Notes: generated from the sequence alone by a model not told the origin. A stretch of 64,000 bases of DNA from Streptomyces iranensis (GCF_017874715.1 NZ_JAGGLR010000001.1:620001-684000); one strand, 5' to 3'. Numbered from the stretch's first letter, positions 1-9,454 are shown. A program made the numbers and translations.

Positions 1-107
1 ATCGGCATGCTGTCGAGCGTCTCCTGACCGGAGAAAGGCGTCTTCTAATGTGGCGCGTGAGATTACCAGCGCGGCTTACTGCCGCTCCTCGCTAAAGCGA
101 TACGGGC

Positions 108-131
108 GGCCGGGGTGAACTGGCCCCGGCC
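108..131 (+). terminator. GC-rich hairpin, possible terminator
   Basis: An 8-bp perfect stem (108-115 with 124-131) encloses an 8-base loop. There is no T-run, which is common for streptomycete terminators. It lies in the 317-base stretch before the first recognisable gene. I see no convincing gene in 1-317; a short open frame ending at base 27 could be the tail of an upstream gene. The terminator role is inferred from shape only. Confidence 0.3.
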
Positions 132-317
132 ACCGGTCGCTGTCCCTGCACGGGGATTTCAGATTCTTGACCGGCGCGGTGCCGGTGACCTTTTCGACGA
201 GAGCACCCGCACCGCGCCGCCTACGCACAAGGAGTTGCCGATGCGGCACGCCCTGGCACGCCCGGCGCCATATCCCGGTACGCGACACGTCTCTCACCCC
301 GCACCAATCCCGAACCC

Positions 318-1446
318 GTGAAGACCCTGTACGTCGTCGGCGCGGTGGTCACCGCGCCGCTGCTGCTGATCGCTCCGCTGGCGATGGCGATGGCCGGTAC
401 GCACGGCGCCGACGCGGCCTGTAAAAGACGACGCGGGTGGCGACGTTGACGCTGCGGCGGTCGCGAAGCAGGTGCGCTCGATCCTCAAGAGCGACAAGGC
501 CGGGCCGGGCCACGCGTCCGGGCTCGATGCGCCCAAGGGGCAGGTCCCGAACGCGAAGAAGATCCAGGACACCGGTGTCGCGCTGAAGGTCCCGGCCCGG
601 GGGCAGGTGGTCGCGCTGGCCACGGCCTTGCAGGAGTCGGGGCTGCGGAACCTGTCCTATGGCGACCGGGACTCGCTCGGGCTGTTTCAGCAGCGGCCGA
701 GCCAGGGCTGGGGAACGGCCGAGCAGGTGCGGGATCCGGTGCACGCCTCGACCTCGTTCTACACGCACTTGAAGAAGGTCTCGGGCTGGCAGTCGATGAC
801 CATCGCCCAGGCCGCCCAGGCGGTCCAGGCGAGTGCCTTGCCCGACGCGTACGCGAAGTGGGAGCCGCTGGCGACCGCTTTGCAGAAGGCCCTCGCCAAG
901 TCCTCCATGACCAGCGGCGGTTCCGGTAAGAGCGCAGCCAAGGGTGGCGAGGCCGAGGCTCTCGCCGGGGCTGAGTGCGGCGGCCAGGACGGCTCTTCGT
1001 TCGGCCCGATTCCGAAGGGGTCCGCACCCAAGGGCTACAAGATCCCGGACTCGGCGCCCGTGCCGGTGCGCAAGGCGATCCGTTGGGGCCTGGGGCAGCT
1101 CGGCACCGAGTACCAGTGGGGCGGCTCGTGCGCGAATGCGCACGGCAAGGATCCGATGAGCCGGTGCGACTGCTCCTCCCTGATGCAGGCGTCGTACAAG
1201 GCCAGCGGCGTTCAGCTCTCCCGGACCACGTACACGCAGGTCAAGGACGGCAAGGCCGTCAGCCCGGACCATTTGAAGGCCGGGGACCTGCTCTTCACCC
1301 GCGGCACGGCCGCCCGGCCGGAACACGTCGGCATGTACATCGGGCGCGGCCTGATCCTTCAGGCCCCGCGCACCGGTGACGTCGTCAAGATCACCCGGCT
1401 CGCCGACTGGCGTCCCTCCATCCTCGCCGCACGCCGCGTCGCCTGA
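318..1446 (+). CDS. Bifunctional conjugation wall hydrolase (lysozyme-like + NlpC/P60), with an apparent frameshift in the signal peptide
   Basis: Probable secreted peptidoglycan hydrolase that opens the wall for the mating pore. Numbering from the in-frame GTG at 472 (324 residues), a lysozyme-like domain covers about 40-140 with Glu55 (LQESGL) as candidate catalytic acid. An NlpC/P60 cysteine peptidase domain covers about 195-324 with Cys234 (DCSSLM) and His285 (EHVGMYIG). A secretion leader starts at GTG 318 (VKTLYVV, then a hydrophobic stretch, then A-D-A) but is one frame off. Removing one A from the four-A run at 423-426 joins the frames exactly. Either the gene is frameshifted, a sequencing error is present, or translation starts at 472 without a signal. 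The domain call is firm; the start is not. Confidence 0.75.
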
Positions 1447-1521
1447 CGCGCCTCTCCCTCTCTCCTCTCCCTCTCGCACCAACTCCGGGCTTTCGCGCGC
1501 CCACACAACAGGAGTTCCCTA

Positions 1522-1830
1522 TTGAAGCTCGCACAGCATCTCCAGTACCTGGCCTACGACCCAGGCGTGCACCCCAGGGAGGGCGGCCTTCCCGGCCTCG
1601 ACGTGTTGAAGAAGGTGATGGGCAGCATCAACCTCTTCGGGATCGTCGCCACCGTCGGCGCCCTGGCCCTCTCGGCAATGATCTGGGCTTGGGGGCATCA
1701 CAGCGGCGGTCACCAAGCCGAGCAGAACGGCAAGAAGGGCACGACGATCGCCGCAGGTGTCGCCCTGCTGCTGGGGGCGGCGAATGGGATCATCGCGTTC
1801 TTCTCGGCGATGGGGACGCAGGTTCACTGA
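1522..1830 (+). CDS. Small two-helix membrane protein, VirB2/pilin-like
   Basis: This 102-residue protein starts at TTG 1522 behind an AGGAG site. Two hydrophobic segments (about residues 39-56 and 75-97, GTTIAAGVALLLGAANGIIA) are joined by a His/Gly/Lys-rich loop, the layout of VirB2/TrbC-type pilin subunits. From memory it matches the actinobacterial DUF6112 family. Its place between a wall hydrolase and a VirB8-like gene fits a mating-channel subunit. Its stop overlaps the next start by one base (TGATG), so the two are probably translationally coupled. The pilin role is inferred from size, topology and context. Confidence 0.65.
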   Translation: MKLAQHLQYLAYDPGVHPREGGLPGLDVLKKVMGSINLFGIVATVGALALSAMIWAWGHHSGGHQAEQNGKKGTTIAAGVALLLGAANGIIAFFSAMGTQVH

Positions 1831-2510
1831 TGCCGAAGAAACGATTTTTCAAGCCGTCGAATCGGCCCGTCGATGCCTCGTCGTCGGTGCTGCGGCGTGC
1901 GGTGATGATCGGCATCATCCTCGCGATGCTGGCGGGCATAGCCGGTCTGGTCGGCTACCTGACCCGGCCGGGTGCCCCGGCGCCGCCACCGTCCAGCTCG
2001 CGCTCCGCTTCCCCGGCGCCGCACAAAACCCCATCCCCCGGCTCCGAGCGCGCTGTGGCGAAGCCGCCGCACACCAGCGATCCGGTCACCTTCGCGGAGG
2101 CGGCCACCAAGGCGCTGTGGACCTACGACACCCGGCACGGCTCCCGCGCCGAGCACCTGACCGGGCTCAAGGCGTGGATGACCGGCGAGAGGAACTACCG
2201 CGACTGGGAATCGGTGACCAGCCAGGTACCCAGCGAGGTGCTGTGGCTGCGGATGCACGACAACCACCAGCGGGCCAGGGCGAAGGTGAGCGAGGGGCAC
2301 TTCCCCGAAGCGTTCAAGACCGCCATGTCCCAGGACCCCGGGGCGATCACGCAGACGTACGTCTACGCCGTCACCGTCACCGGCGAGCAGTCCATCGGTT
2401 GGAAGCACGGCGGTTCCGGCGCCGAGCCCCGCTCGGCCACGCTCGCCATCCAGTGCCGACCCCACCACGACTGCGCCCTGTCCGGGGTCCTGCCGGAGGT
2501 CGCCCCATGA
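1830..2510 (+). CDS. VirB8/TcpC-like conjugation protein with a single membrane anchor
   Basis: This 226-residue protein has a short basic N-terminus, one membrane helix at about 27-46 (MIGIILAMLAGIAGLVGYL), a Pro/Ser-rich linker to about 80, and then a soluble domain of about 145 residues. That bitopic layout with an extracytoplasmic domain is typical of VirB8/TcpC-type pore assembly factors. The assignment rests on topology and position in the type IV secretion cluster, because I recognise no diagnostic motif. ATG 1830 overlaps the previous stop. Its own stop overlaps the start of a 15-codon ORF at 2507. Confidence 0.6.
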   Translation: MPKKRFFKPSNRPVDASSSVLRRAVMIGIILAMLAGIAGLVGYLTRPGAPAPPPSSSRSASPAPHKTPSPGSERAVAKPPHTSDPVTFAEAATKALWTYDTRHGSRAEHLTGLKAWMTGERNYRDWESVTSQVPSEVLWLRMHDNHQRARAKVSEGHFPEAFKTAMSQDPGAITQTYVYAVTVTGEQSIGWKHGGSGAEPRSATLAIQCRPHHDCALSGVLPEVAP

Positions 2511-2554
2511 CCGCCGCCCCGACGAGGAAGGAGGTGCCCGATGAGGGCCTGTGA
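2507..2554 (+). CDS. 15-residue ORF bridging two conjugation genes
   Basis: ATG 2507 overlaps the stop of the VirB8-like gene (ATGA). The frame of 15 codons ends 14 bases inside the next gene, which starts at ATG 2541. The Shine-Dalgarno site of the next gene (AGGAAGGAGG) lies within this short frame. It therefore looks like a translational-coupling device that carries ribosomes from one gene to the next, rather than a functional peptide. That role is inferred from geometry alone. Confidence 0.35.
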   Translation: MTAAPTRKEVPDEGL

Positions 2555-3938
2555 CCTTCCCCTGATGAACCACGTGTGCGGTGCGGTGGGTGGCGTGGTC
2601 GGCAAGACCGGTGAGGCCATCACCAGTGGCATGGGCGCCTGGATCGCCAAGTCGATGGGTGAGCTTGCGCAGTCAGCCACCGACCTGGCCTCCAGGGCCG
2701 TGGACAAGACCACGGCGGTGGACCTGAACGCAGAGTGGTTTCGCCACAACTACGAACTGGTCCTCCCCATCGGGCTGGTGCTCACCGTCGGCACGTTCTG
2801 TCTCCAGCTCACCCGGGCCGCTTGGCGCCGGGACGAGCGCGCGCTGGCGCAGGCGGCGTTCGGGACGATGGTCGGGGTCTTCTTCGCCTTCGCCGCGATC
2901 GCCTGCACCACCGCCGCGCTCACCGTCACCGACGCCCTGTCCGCAGGACTGTTCAAGGCGGCCAACAGCTCCGTCGATGACGCGATCCGCCGCCTGATCA
3001 AGGTGCAGCAGCTGGGGAGGATGTACGGCCTGGGCTGGGCCGTTCCCACCCTGGTGGCTCTCGGCTGCGCGGTCGGCGCGTTCTTGTACTGGGCGGTGAT
3101 GGTCGCGCGCAAGGTCGGCATCCTCGTGCTCGTCACGCTCGCGGTCTTCGCCGGGGCCGGCGGAGGCTGGGAGGTCGCCAAGCGGTGGCGTCGCGGCTGG
3201 ATCGAGGCCACCGCCACCCTGGTGGTCTCCAAGCTGCTGATGACGATCGTCTTCCTCCTCGGCGTCTCCGCGATGGGCAAATCGGATTCCCATGACGGGC
3301 TGAGCGCCTTGTCGGACGCGATGGCGGGCATCGTCGTGATGGTCCTGGTGCTGCTGTGCCCCTACGCCACGTACAAGTTCGTGCACTGGGCCTCGGACGG
3401 CGGTGGGCACGACGACCTGCACCGCTCAGGCGTGTCCGGTCTCCGTACGGCAGCTGGTGCGGCGCAGACCGCTGGTCAGCTGGCGCTGCAGGCCAAGACC
3501 GCTGGCATCGCACCGCAGGGTCCGTCGAAGGTGCCTGGTCAAGGGGCCGGTGGCGTGGCTTCGGGCATCGACCCGAGTGGCGGCTCGGGCGGCGGCAGCC
3601 TGGGCGAGCCGAAGCAGACCCATTTCCGCTTCGGCGAGAATCCCAATGCTTCGGGTGACAAGGGCAAGGCCCTGATCCGCCGTCCGCCGACCGACGGCGA
3701 CCGTGGCCAGCCGCTCATCCAGCGCCCGGGGCAGGAGTCCGGGTCGGGTGCAGATTCGGCTCCGGTCTCCTCCGGTCCCACGCCCCAGGGCGCCTCCGGC
3801 GGACCGGCAGGGCCCCTGCACCAGCCTTCCTCCTCGCGAGCGAGCGGTCGGCCGCCATCGAGCAGCCCGCCCCCGCAGGGCGGTGCCGCACCGCAACGGT
3901 GGGTCTACCCCGGCCCGCCGAGCGATCCCGGCTCCTAG
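2541..3938 (+). CDS. VirB6/TrbL-like polytopic membrane protein
   Basis: This 465-residue protein starts at ATG 2541 after a strong AGGAAGGAGG site. An N-terminal soluble part is followed by about six hydrophobic helices between residues 70 and 285, including LPIGLVLTVGTFCLQL, VPTLVALGCAVGAFLYWAV and AMAGIVVMVLVLLC. The last 180 residues are rich in Gly, Ser, Pro and Gln and are probably disordered. Six helices followed by a low-complexity tail is the usual shape of VirB6/TrbL-type inner-membrane channel proteins. The next gene starts 95 bases downstream on the same strand. Confidence 0.7.
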   Translation: MRACDLPLMNHVCGAVGGVVGKTGEAITSGMGAWIAKSMGELAQSATDLASRAVDKTTAVDLNAEWFRHNYELVLPIGLVLTVGTFCLQLTRAAWRRDERALAQAAFGTMVGVFFAFAAIACTTAALTVTDALSAGLFKAANSSVDDAIRRLIKVQQLGRMYGLGWAVPTLVALGCAVGAFLYWAVMVARKVGILVLVTLAVFAGAGGGWEVAKRWRRGWIEATATLVVSKLLMTIVFLLGVSAMGKSDSHDGLSALSDAMAGIVVMVLVLLCPYATYKFVHWASDGGGHDDLHRSGVSGLRTAAGAAQTAGQLALQAKTAGIAPQGPSKVPGQGAGGVASGIDPSGGSGGGSLGEPKQTHFRFGENPNASGDKGKALIRRPPTDGDRGQPLIQRPGQESGSGADSAPVSSGPTPQGASGGPAGPLHQPSSSRASGRPPSSSPPPQGGAAPQRWVYPGPPSDPGS

Positions 3939-4033
3939 AGCCCTCATCTGACGGGGGCGGGCTCAGTCCGCGCCCGGCCGCCCGCCCCCGTCGCCTCCCC
4001 CTCGTTCCCCTGTGCTTCAAGGACGGCTGTCTC

Positions 4034-5506
4034 ATGCTCTCCGAAACCTCCCCCTCCGACGGCCCGGCTACCGTGAAGTTCCCGCACCGCACGCGCCGTG
4101 GCGTTCTGATGGGGCTCTCTGTCGCGCAGTTGCTCGGTGTCGCGATCACCGGCCTGCTTCTGCTCGCGGTCCTGCTCACCTCCGGCGTTCTCGGAGCGCT
4201 GAAGCTCATACCGGTCTGGGTCCTCCTGCTGGCGGCCGTCTTCGTGCGGCACCGGGGACGGTCGCTGGCCGACTGGACGCCCATCGCCCTGCGCTACGTA
4301 CTGCGCCGTGCGAAGGGTCAGTTGGTCTGGCTCGCCCGCCCCGCCACCCGGCCACGCCGGGCAGGGCTGCTGCACCTGCCAGGTACCGCAGCCTCCCTGC
4401 GGGTCGTCACCGCTCCCACCGGCCACTTCGGCGCGGTCCACGACCCGCACGCGGGCACCTTGACCGCCGTTGTCCGCGTCTCCGCCCGTGCCTTCGCGCT
4501 GCTCGACCCGGCAACCCAGTCCGCCAACGTGACCGGCTGGGGCCGCACGCTGGCCGCACTCGCCCGCACCGGCCACGTCGCCCGTGTACAGGTGCTGGAG
4601 CGCACCGTCCCTGAGAGCGGTGACGCGCTCAACCGGTACTGGCACGAGCACGGCATTCCCGATACCCCGCTGGCGGGCCCGGTCTACCGCGACCTGCTGG
4701 ACGCCGCAGGACCGGCCGCCGCGCCGCACGAGGCATACGTCGCGCTCGCCCTCGACATGCGGGCCGCCCGCCGCCTGATCAACCAGGCCGGGGGCGGACT
4801 TACCGGGACCTTCTCTGTGCTGGGCCAGCTCACCGCCACCTTCGACCAGGCCGCCCGCAACGCCGGGCTCACCCCGAGGGGTTGGCTGGCCGCACGCGAG
4901 ATCGCAGCGGTGGTCCGTACCGCCTACGACCCGCATGCCTCCGCCGCACTCGACCAGTGGTCCGCGACCGGGCGGCCGCAGGCTGACCCCGCTGCCGCCG
5001 GTCCGGTGGTCCTGGTGGAGAAGGGCGACCGCGTCCAGACCGACTCCGCGCACCACGCGACGTACTGGATCGAGAACTGGCCAAGGACCGAGACCAGCCC
5101 CGGGTTCCTGCACCAGATGCTGTTCACCACCGGGGTGCACCGCACCCTCTCCCTCACCTACGCGCCCAAGGGGCTGGACTCCGCGCTCAAGGACGTGCAG
5201 CGCAAGAAGGCGTCCGTCATCGCGGATGCCTCCGAGCGAGCCCGCAAGGGCCAGGTCGACTCCGAGGAGGACGCGGTCGAGTACGCCGACGTCAAGGAGC
5301 GCGAACGGCAGCTACTCGCCGGGCACGCGGATGTCGCCCTCACCGGGCTGCTCACCGTCAGCGCCACCTCCGAGGACGAACTCAACTCCGCCTGCGCGGC
5401 CATCGAGACCGCCGCCGTCTCGACCATGACCGACCTGCGGCGGCTGACCTGGCAGCAGGCCGAAGCCTTCACCCGCGCCGCCCTGCCACTCGCCCTCGCG
5501 GTGTAG
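4034..5506 (+). CDS. SCO6880-family membrane protein of the mating apparatus (PrgI/VirB4-N-like)
   Basis: I place the start at ATG 4034 (MLSETSPSDG) behind AAGGAC, because the upstream in-frame extension lacks coding character. The product has 490 residues. Two adjacent membrane helices (about 23-62) lead into a large soluble domain. It resembles the actinobacterial SCO6880 family, which sits beside VirB4-like ATPases and looks like a PrgI-type membrane anchor fused to the N-terminal, non-ATPase part of VirB4. No nucleotide-binding motif is present. It and the ATPase at 6039 may act as the two halves of one motor. The family call is from memory of its N-terminus and context. Confidence 0.7.
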   Translation: MLSETSPSDGPATVKFPHRTRRGVLMGLSVAQLLGVAITGLLLLAVLLTSGVLGALKLIPVWVLLLAAVFVRHRGRSLADWTPIALRYVLRRAKGQLVWLARPATRPRRAGLLHLPGTAASLRVVTAPTGHFGAVHDPHAGTLTAVVRVSARAFALLDPATQSANVTGWGRTLAALARTGHVARVQVLERTVPESGDALNRYWHEHGIPDTPLAGPVYRDLLDAAGPAAAPHEAYVALALDMRAARRLINQAGGGLTGTFSVLGQLTATFDQAARNAGLTPRGWLAAREIAAVVRTAYDPHASAALDQWSATGRPQADPAAAGPVVLVEKGDRVQTDSAHHATYWIENWPRTETSPGFLHQMLFTTGVHRTLSLTYAPKGLDSALKDVQRKKASVIADASERARKGQVDSEEDAVEYADVKERERQLLAGHADVALTGLLTVSATSEDELNSACAAIETAAVSTMTDLRRLTWQQAEAFTRAALPLALAV

Positions 5507-5558
5507 CCAACCCGCGCCAGACCCCCTTTGCCGCGCTCGACCGAAGGTCCCTATCCCC

Positions 5559-6017
5559 ATGCCGACCGACCCCCTGCCCGCCGAACCGGCCTCGGACTTC
5601 GTTCCGTTCGCCACCGCCGCTCTCGACTTCCACCGGGCGATCAACATGCCTGTCAAGCCCCTCGCCGCTGGCCGGGCCGAACTGGACTCCCTGCACGCAC
5701 ATCTGGTCGCCCTCTACGGGCTCCTCGACGCGCATACCGCCCGCACCACTCCGGTCGCAGGCGTCGAAGGCAACCACCTGCGGGCGTGCCGGATCCGGCT
5801 GTGGCAGGCCGCCGACCACCTCCACACCGCCTTCCACACCGCACCGCGCCCGGACACCGGCCACCTGCCCAGCCGCGAGGCATGCCGGACCCGGCTTCCC
5901 GAGGGGACACCCGACCTCACCGTGTGCCAGCGCCACCTGGCCACCTCCGCACGGGTCCGCCGGGATCACACACCAGCCGATCTGCGCGACCCCTTCACCG
6001 GCCTCATCCACCACTGA
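5559..6017 (+). CDS. Conserved hypothetical protein in the conjugation operon
   Basis: This 152-residue soluble protein has no signal peptide or membrane segment. It is predicted to be mostly helical and is rich in Ala, His and Leu, with a few scattered Cys. It sits 52 bases after the SCO6880-like gene and 21 bases before the VirB4-like ATPase, on the same strand, so it is probably co-transcribed and an accessory factor of the transfer machine. I recognise no catalytic motif and assign no function. Confidence 0.6.
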   Translation: MPTDPLPAEPASDFVPFATAALDFHRAINMPVKPLAAGRAELDSLHAHLVALYGLLDAHTARTTPVAGVEGNHLRACRIRLWQAADHLHTAFHTAPRPDTGHLPSREACRTRLPEGTPDLTVCQRHLATSARVRRDHTPADLRDPFTGLIHH

Positions 6018-6038
6018 CCACCAGGAGCACCACCCCGC

Positions 6039-7610
6039 ATGGCCCCCTCGATACGCACCCGCGCCTCGGCCAGCCCGCTGTTCGTCCCGGCCAAGAGCGA
6101 CCGTCGCACCTCGCGCACCGCGAGGGCCCACCTGGCTACCGCCCGCGAACAGGCCCGGCACTCCGCCCGTCCTGGGACCCGGCCCACCCACTCCGGCGTC
6201 GACCCCGAGCTGCGGGCCACCTACGCCGCAGCCGGTCGGTCCGGTCCCGCTTCCGCCCGCGGCGGCAGCATCAACCTTCCCGCCCACCGCATGACGACCG
6301 CGACCGCTTCCGGTGCCTACCCCTTCCTGGCCGAAGGCGGCCTCGGCGCACAAGGCATCTACGTCGGCCGGGACGTCCACGCCGAAGCCGCTTTCTGCTA
6401 CGACCCGTTCGCTCTATACGGGCGTCTCGACGGGTTCACCAACCCGAACATCCTGCTGGCCGGGGTGATCGGCATGGGCAAGTCCGCGGTGGCCAAGTCC
6501 CTCGCGGTGCGGGCCGTCGCCTTCGGCTACCGGATCTACGTGCCCTGCGATCCGAAGGGCGAGTGGACCGTCGTCGCACGCGAGCTGGGCGGCCACACCA
6601 TCGCGCTGGGCCCCGGCCTGCCCGGGCGCCTCAACCCGCTGGACGCCCCCGCGCGGCCAAGCGGAATCCGCGAGGAGGACTGGCGCAACGAGGTCCGCAA
6701 GCGTCGCCTCCTGCTGCTCGGCTCGCTGGCCAAGACCGTGCTGCGGCGCGAGTTGCATCCGATGGAACACACCGCGCTGGACGTCGCCCTCGACGAGGTC
6801 GTCACCCGCGCCGAGGCCAGTGGCAGCACCCCGCTGCTGGGGCAGATCGCGCACGTCCTCGGCTCACCGGAGCAGCTCGACGCCGCGAACGGCGAGCCCT
6901 CCGGCCGCCTCGGGAACGCGGCCCAAGACCTCGCCCACGCCCTGCGGCGGATGGTCCACGGTGACCTCGCCGGGATGTTCGACGGGGAATCGACCGTCGC
7001 CTTCGATCCGAGCGCACCGATGCTGTCCATCGACCTCTCCCGCCTGAGCGGTGCCGGTGACGACACCGCATTGGTCCTGGCGATGACCTGCGCGAGCACA
7101 TGGATGGAATCCGCCCTCGCCGACCCCACCGGCGGACGGCGCTGGATGATCTACGACGAAGCCTGGCGCGTGATGAGGCACGTCGCCCTGCTGGAGCGCA
7201 TGCAGTCCCAGTGGAAGCTGAGCCGGGGCCTCGGCATCGCCAACATGATGATCATCCACCGCCTCTCGGACCTGCTGACGGCGGGCGACGCTGGTTCCCG
7301 GGGCCGCGCCTTGGCGGAGGGCCTGCTCACCGACTGCTCCACCCGCATCATCTACCGCCAGGAAGCGGACCAACTCGCCGCCGCAGCATCCCTGCTCGGG
7401 CTTACCGGTGTCGAGACCCAGGCCGTCTCCGGTCTCACCAGGGGACGCGGCCTGTGGAAGGTCGCGGGCCGCTCCTTCGTCACCCAGCACCTCCTCCACC
7501 CCCGCGAGCGCGAACTGTTCGACACCGACGCCCGGATGCACGCCATGGTCTGCGAGTTCACGAATACTGACGTCGTGATCCCCATGAACCCAAGGGTCAT
7601 GGGCCGATGA
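6039..7610 (+). CDS. VirB4-like conjugation ATPase
   Basis: A 523-residue P-loop ATPase that would power pilus or channel assembly and DNA transfer at the membrane. Walker A is GVIGMGKSA (142-150), Walker B is WMIYDEAW (369-376), and a downstream STRIIYRQEADQ motif is typical of VirB4/TraC/TrbE C-terminal domains. It lacks the VirB4 N-terminal domain, which may be supplied by the gene at 4034. The ATG at 6039 follows an AGGAG site. It is the last gene of the plus-strand pore operon, with a hairpin immediately after its stop. Confidence 0.85.
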   Translation: MAPSIRTRASASPLFVPAKSDRRTSRTARAHLATAREQARHSARPGTRPTHSGVDPELRATYAAAGRSGPASARGGSINLPAHRMTTATASGAYPFLAEGGLGAQGIYVGRDVHAEAAFCYDPFALYGRLDGFTNPNILLAGVIGMGKSAVAKSLAVRAVAFGYRIYVPCDPKGEWTVVARELGGHTIALGPGLPGRLNPLDAPARPSGIREEDWRNEVRKRRLLLLGSLAKTVLRRELHPMEHTALDVALDEVVTRAEASGSTPLLGQIAHVLGSPEQLDAANGEPSGRLGNAAQDLAHALRRMVHGDLAGMFDGESTVAFDPSAPMLSIDLSRLSGAGDDTALVLAMTCASTWMESALADPTGGRRWMIYDEAWRVMRHVALLERMQSQWKLSRGLGIANMMIIHRLSDLLTAGDAGSRGRALAEGLLTDCSTRIIYRQEADQLAAAASLLGLTGVETQAVSGLTRGRGLWKVAGRSFVTQHLLHPRERELFDTDARMHAMVCEFTNTDVVIPMNPRVMGR

Positions 7611-7630
7611 CGCCCCTTACTCAAGGGGTG
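7611..7630 (+). terminator. Hairpin directly after the VirB4-like gene
   Basis: A 6-bp perfect stem (7613-7618 with 7623-7628) is extended by one G-T and one C-G pair around a 4-base ACTC loop, and starts at the base after the stop codon. It probably ends the pore operon. There is no T-run. The 282 bases between here and the next gene hold nothing else I can support. Confidence 0.5.
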
Positions 7631-7892
7631 GATCGGCTGGGCCAAGGCGCGATCCGCGAACCACAGATCCACTGTCGGGACATCTTGTCCGATGCGGCGG
7701 AAGGCAGCATCTGCCGATGGCCGTGATCAGCGATGCGAAAGGTAAGCCTGCACGGTCAGTTCCGCAGTTGTGCAGACCCACCCTGCATCTTCGGCGACGT
7801 CCCCGGCGACCGTGTACCGATCACTGTTCCCGCTTACGAAAGCCACGACTGTAGCTCAGGTACAGGGAGGAATCCTCCACATAGACGATGGC

Positions 7893-8960
7893 CTAGCATC
7901 CATGGAGGTGTCGTTGGGCGCGGTACTCGAAGGCGTCCGTGGCAGCCACCTGCCACCTCTCCTGACAGAACTCGGTGTGAGGGTGATCTCGCGGACTGCG
8001 CAGCGGCAGCTGCGCGAGGAGGCTGCCGTCGGCGAAGAGCCGGTTGCCGCCGTCCACGGAGACGACGTGGTGGGTACCGTCTGCGGTGACGGCGACGTAC
8101 GGATAGCCGGCCTGGATGTCGCGTGCGACCTGGTCTTCAGGCTCCGTGAAGTCCATAGGGATGAGGGAACGGACGGTGGCGCCGCAGTAGATAGTCGCCC
8201 CGTCGCTGCTGAAGCTATGCACGATGACCCGTCCCTTGCCGAGCGGCGGGGTCTGCTGGGTCCGTCTGCGCACCTCGGCCTCGACCTGAGGACGGCTGGG
8301 TTGGTCAGGGTGACGCCGGTCGTAGTCGTGGCTGATGTACTGCTTCAGAGGGAAGTACTCCAGCTCCTCGGTGCCCGGGACGTAGCGGGCCAAGGTGGGG
8401 TCACAGCGGTGGAAAAACGCGAAGGCGTCCAGGAGCGTGTCGACCACCAGATGACCGCCGACTGCGGTCCTGTAAGCGTTGTGGGCGCCGGGGCGAGTTC
8501 CGGTGCTGGTACGGATGGCGCCGGGGAGCTGGTCGTACGGCTGCCAGGAGGGAAACACCCGGACGTGGTTCACACCCCCGGTAATGCGGTCCGTCTTGAC
8601 ATCGACGGTGGCAGGCAGGTGGATGTCCGCGTTGCGCAGCAGCAGAAGCCCTCGGACGACCTGCCCCTGCGGATCAGATGCGAGAAGACTTCGGTATCGG
8701 TCCTGGTCAGCGGGGCTCTGACTGTTGCAGATCACCTCTAGGTCGAGGGTCCGGATGGCCGCCAGCGCGGGCGCAATCTCCAGGGCGACTCGCTCAGTGT
8801 CCACGTCCATACCATGCAAGTGGCAGAGCGCAGTTGAGGTGGTGGCGGCCGCTTCCCAGACGTGCGAGATGTACAGGGCGAGGCCGTGCATCTTTTGACG
8901 CCCCTTGGCGTGACGCGCGGTGTCAGCGACAGGAAATAGGCCGGTCGGTCGTGAAGTCAT
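7893..8960 (-). CDS. Hypothetical protein, 355 residues
   Basis: The minus-strand frame has a natural composition with well-spread His, Tyr, Asp and Phe, unlike the plus-strand frame over the same bases. There is no signal peptide, membrane helix or familiar motif. The middle (LEYFPLKQYISHDYDRRHPD) and C-terminal half look like a folded soluble domain. The start at ATG 8960 is the first plausible one; MHGLALYISHVWE farther in is an alternative. It stands alone between the pore operon and the sigma-factor operon and may be cargo. No function is assigned. Confidence 0.55.
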   Translation of the reverse strand: MTSRPTGLFPVADTARHAKGRQKMHGLALYISHVWEAAATTSTALCHLHGMDVDTERVALEIAPALAAIRTLDLEVICNSQSPADQDRYRSLLASDPQGQVVRGLLLLRNADIHLPATVDVKTDRITGGVNHVRVFPSWQPYDQLPGAIRTSTGTRPGAHNAYRTAVGGHLVVDTLLDAFAFFHRCDPTLARYVPGTEELEYFPLKQYISHDYDRRHPDQPSRPQVEAEVRRRTQQTPPLGKGRVIVHSFSSDGATIYCGATVRSLIPMDFTEPEDQVARDIQAGYPYVAVTADGTHHVVSVDGGNRLFADGSLLAQLPLRSPRDHPHTEFCQERWQVAATDAFEYRAQRHLHGC

Positions 8961-9369
8961 GGATGAGCCGTTCCCCCCTGTGACTCCGCCCGCAGGCGAA
9001 GGGAGCAGAGTACCGAAGGTGACCCGGGAGGTGCCGTGATTTATAGCGTCGCACCCGACCTACAGACACACCCGATGCTGAAATCACTGACGGAAGCCTG
9101 CTGCTGGACCACAACAGCCGCAGGAAGGGTCCAACTGCCCTACGCAACCTCGTATGCAAGGTAAAGCTGCAAAGTGCAAGGTTCAGCCGCACAGGTGGCC
9201 GTCCACAGCGGGCCCGACAGGGTTCGCGCGAAGTCAATCACTACCGTCCGGCTACTCCCGATGTAGCCATCGGTCAGCCGGCGGACGCCATCGCCAACGC
9301 GTACCCGACGAAACGACGGATCCGTCATCCCGTCGAGTGAACCCCCGCCGACCTCCACCTGCAGGTAAC

Positions 9370-9445
9370 GACAACGTGCCCGCGGGAATCGAACCCGCGG
9401 GAGTAGAGACATGACGATGACCTGCCCTCAAGCGGTGGGCTACGG
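9370..9445 (-). other. tRNA-like remnant (clear T-arm, weak body)
   Basis: On the minus strand, GCGGG-TTCGATT-CCCGC forms a textbook T-arm at about 9380-9400. Farther upstream, GCCC and GGGC around a 9-base loop could form a D-stem. I could not pair an acceptor stem or a good anticodon stem. It may be a degenerate tRNA or the tRNA part of an attachment site, since actinobacterial elements often insert at tRNA 3' ends. The surrounding 8961-9454 stretch shows no gene. Confidence 0.3.
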
Positions 9446-9454
9446 CTCCACAGA

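Noticed and set aside
1..27. Tail of an upstream gene (short open frame ending in TGA)
   Set aside because: Eight codons are too few to support a call without sequence to the left.
7770..8741. A 323-codon plus-strand frame over the hypothetical gene at 7893-8960
   Set aside because: Its composition is typical of a shadow frame, with few aromatic residues. The minus-strand frame looks more natural, although neither has a known domain.
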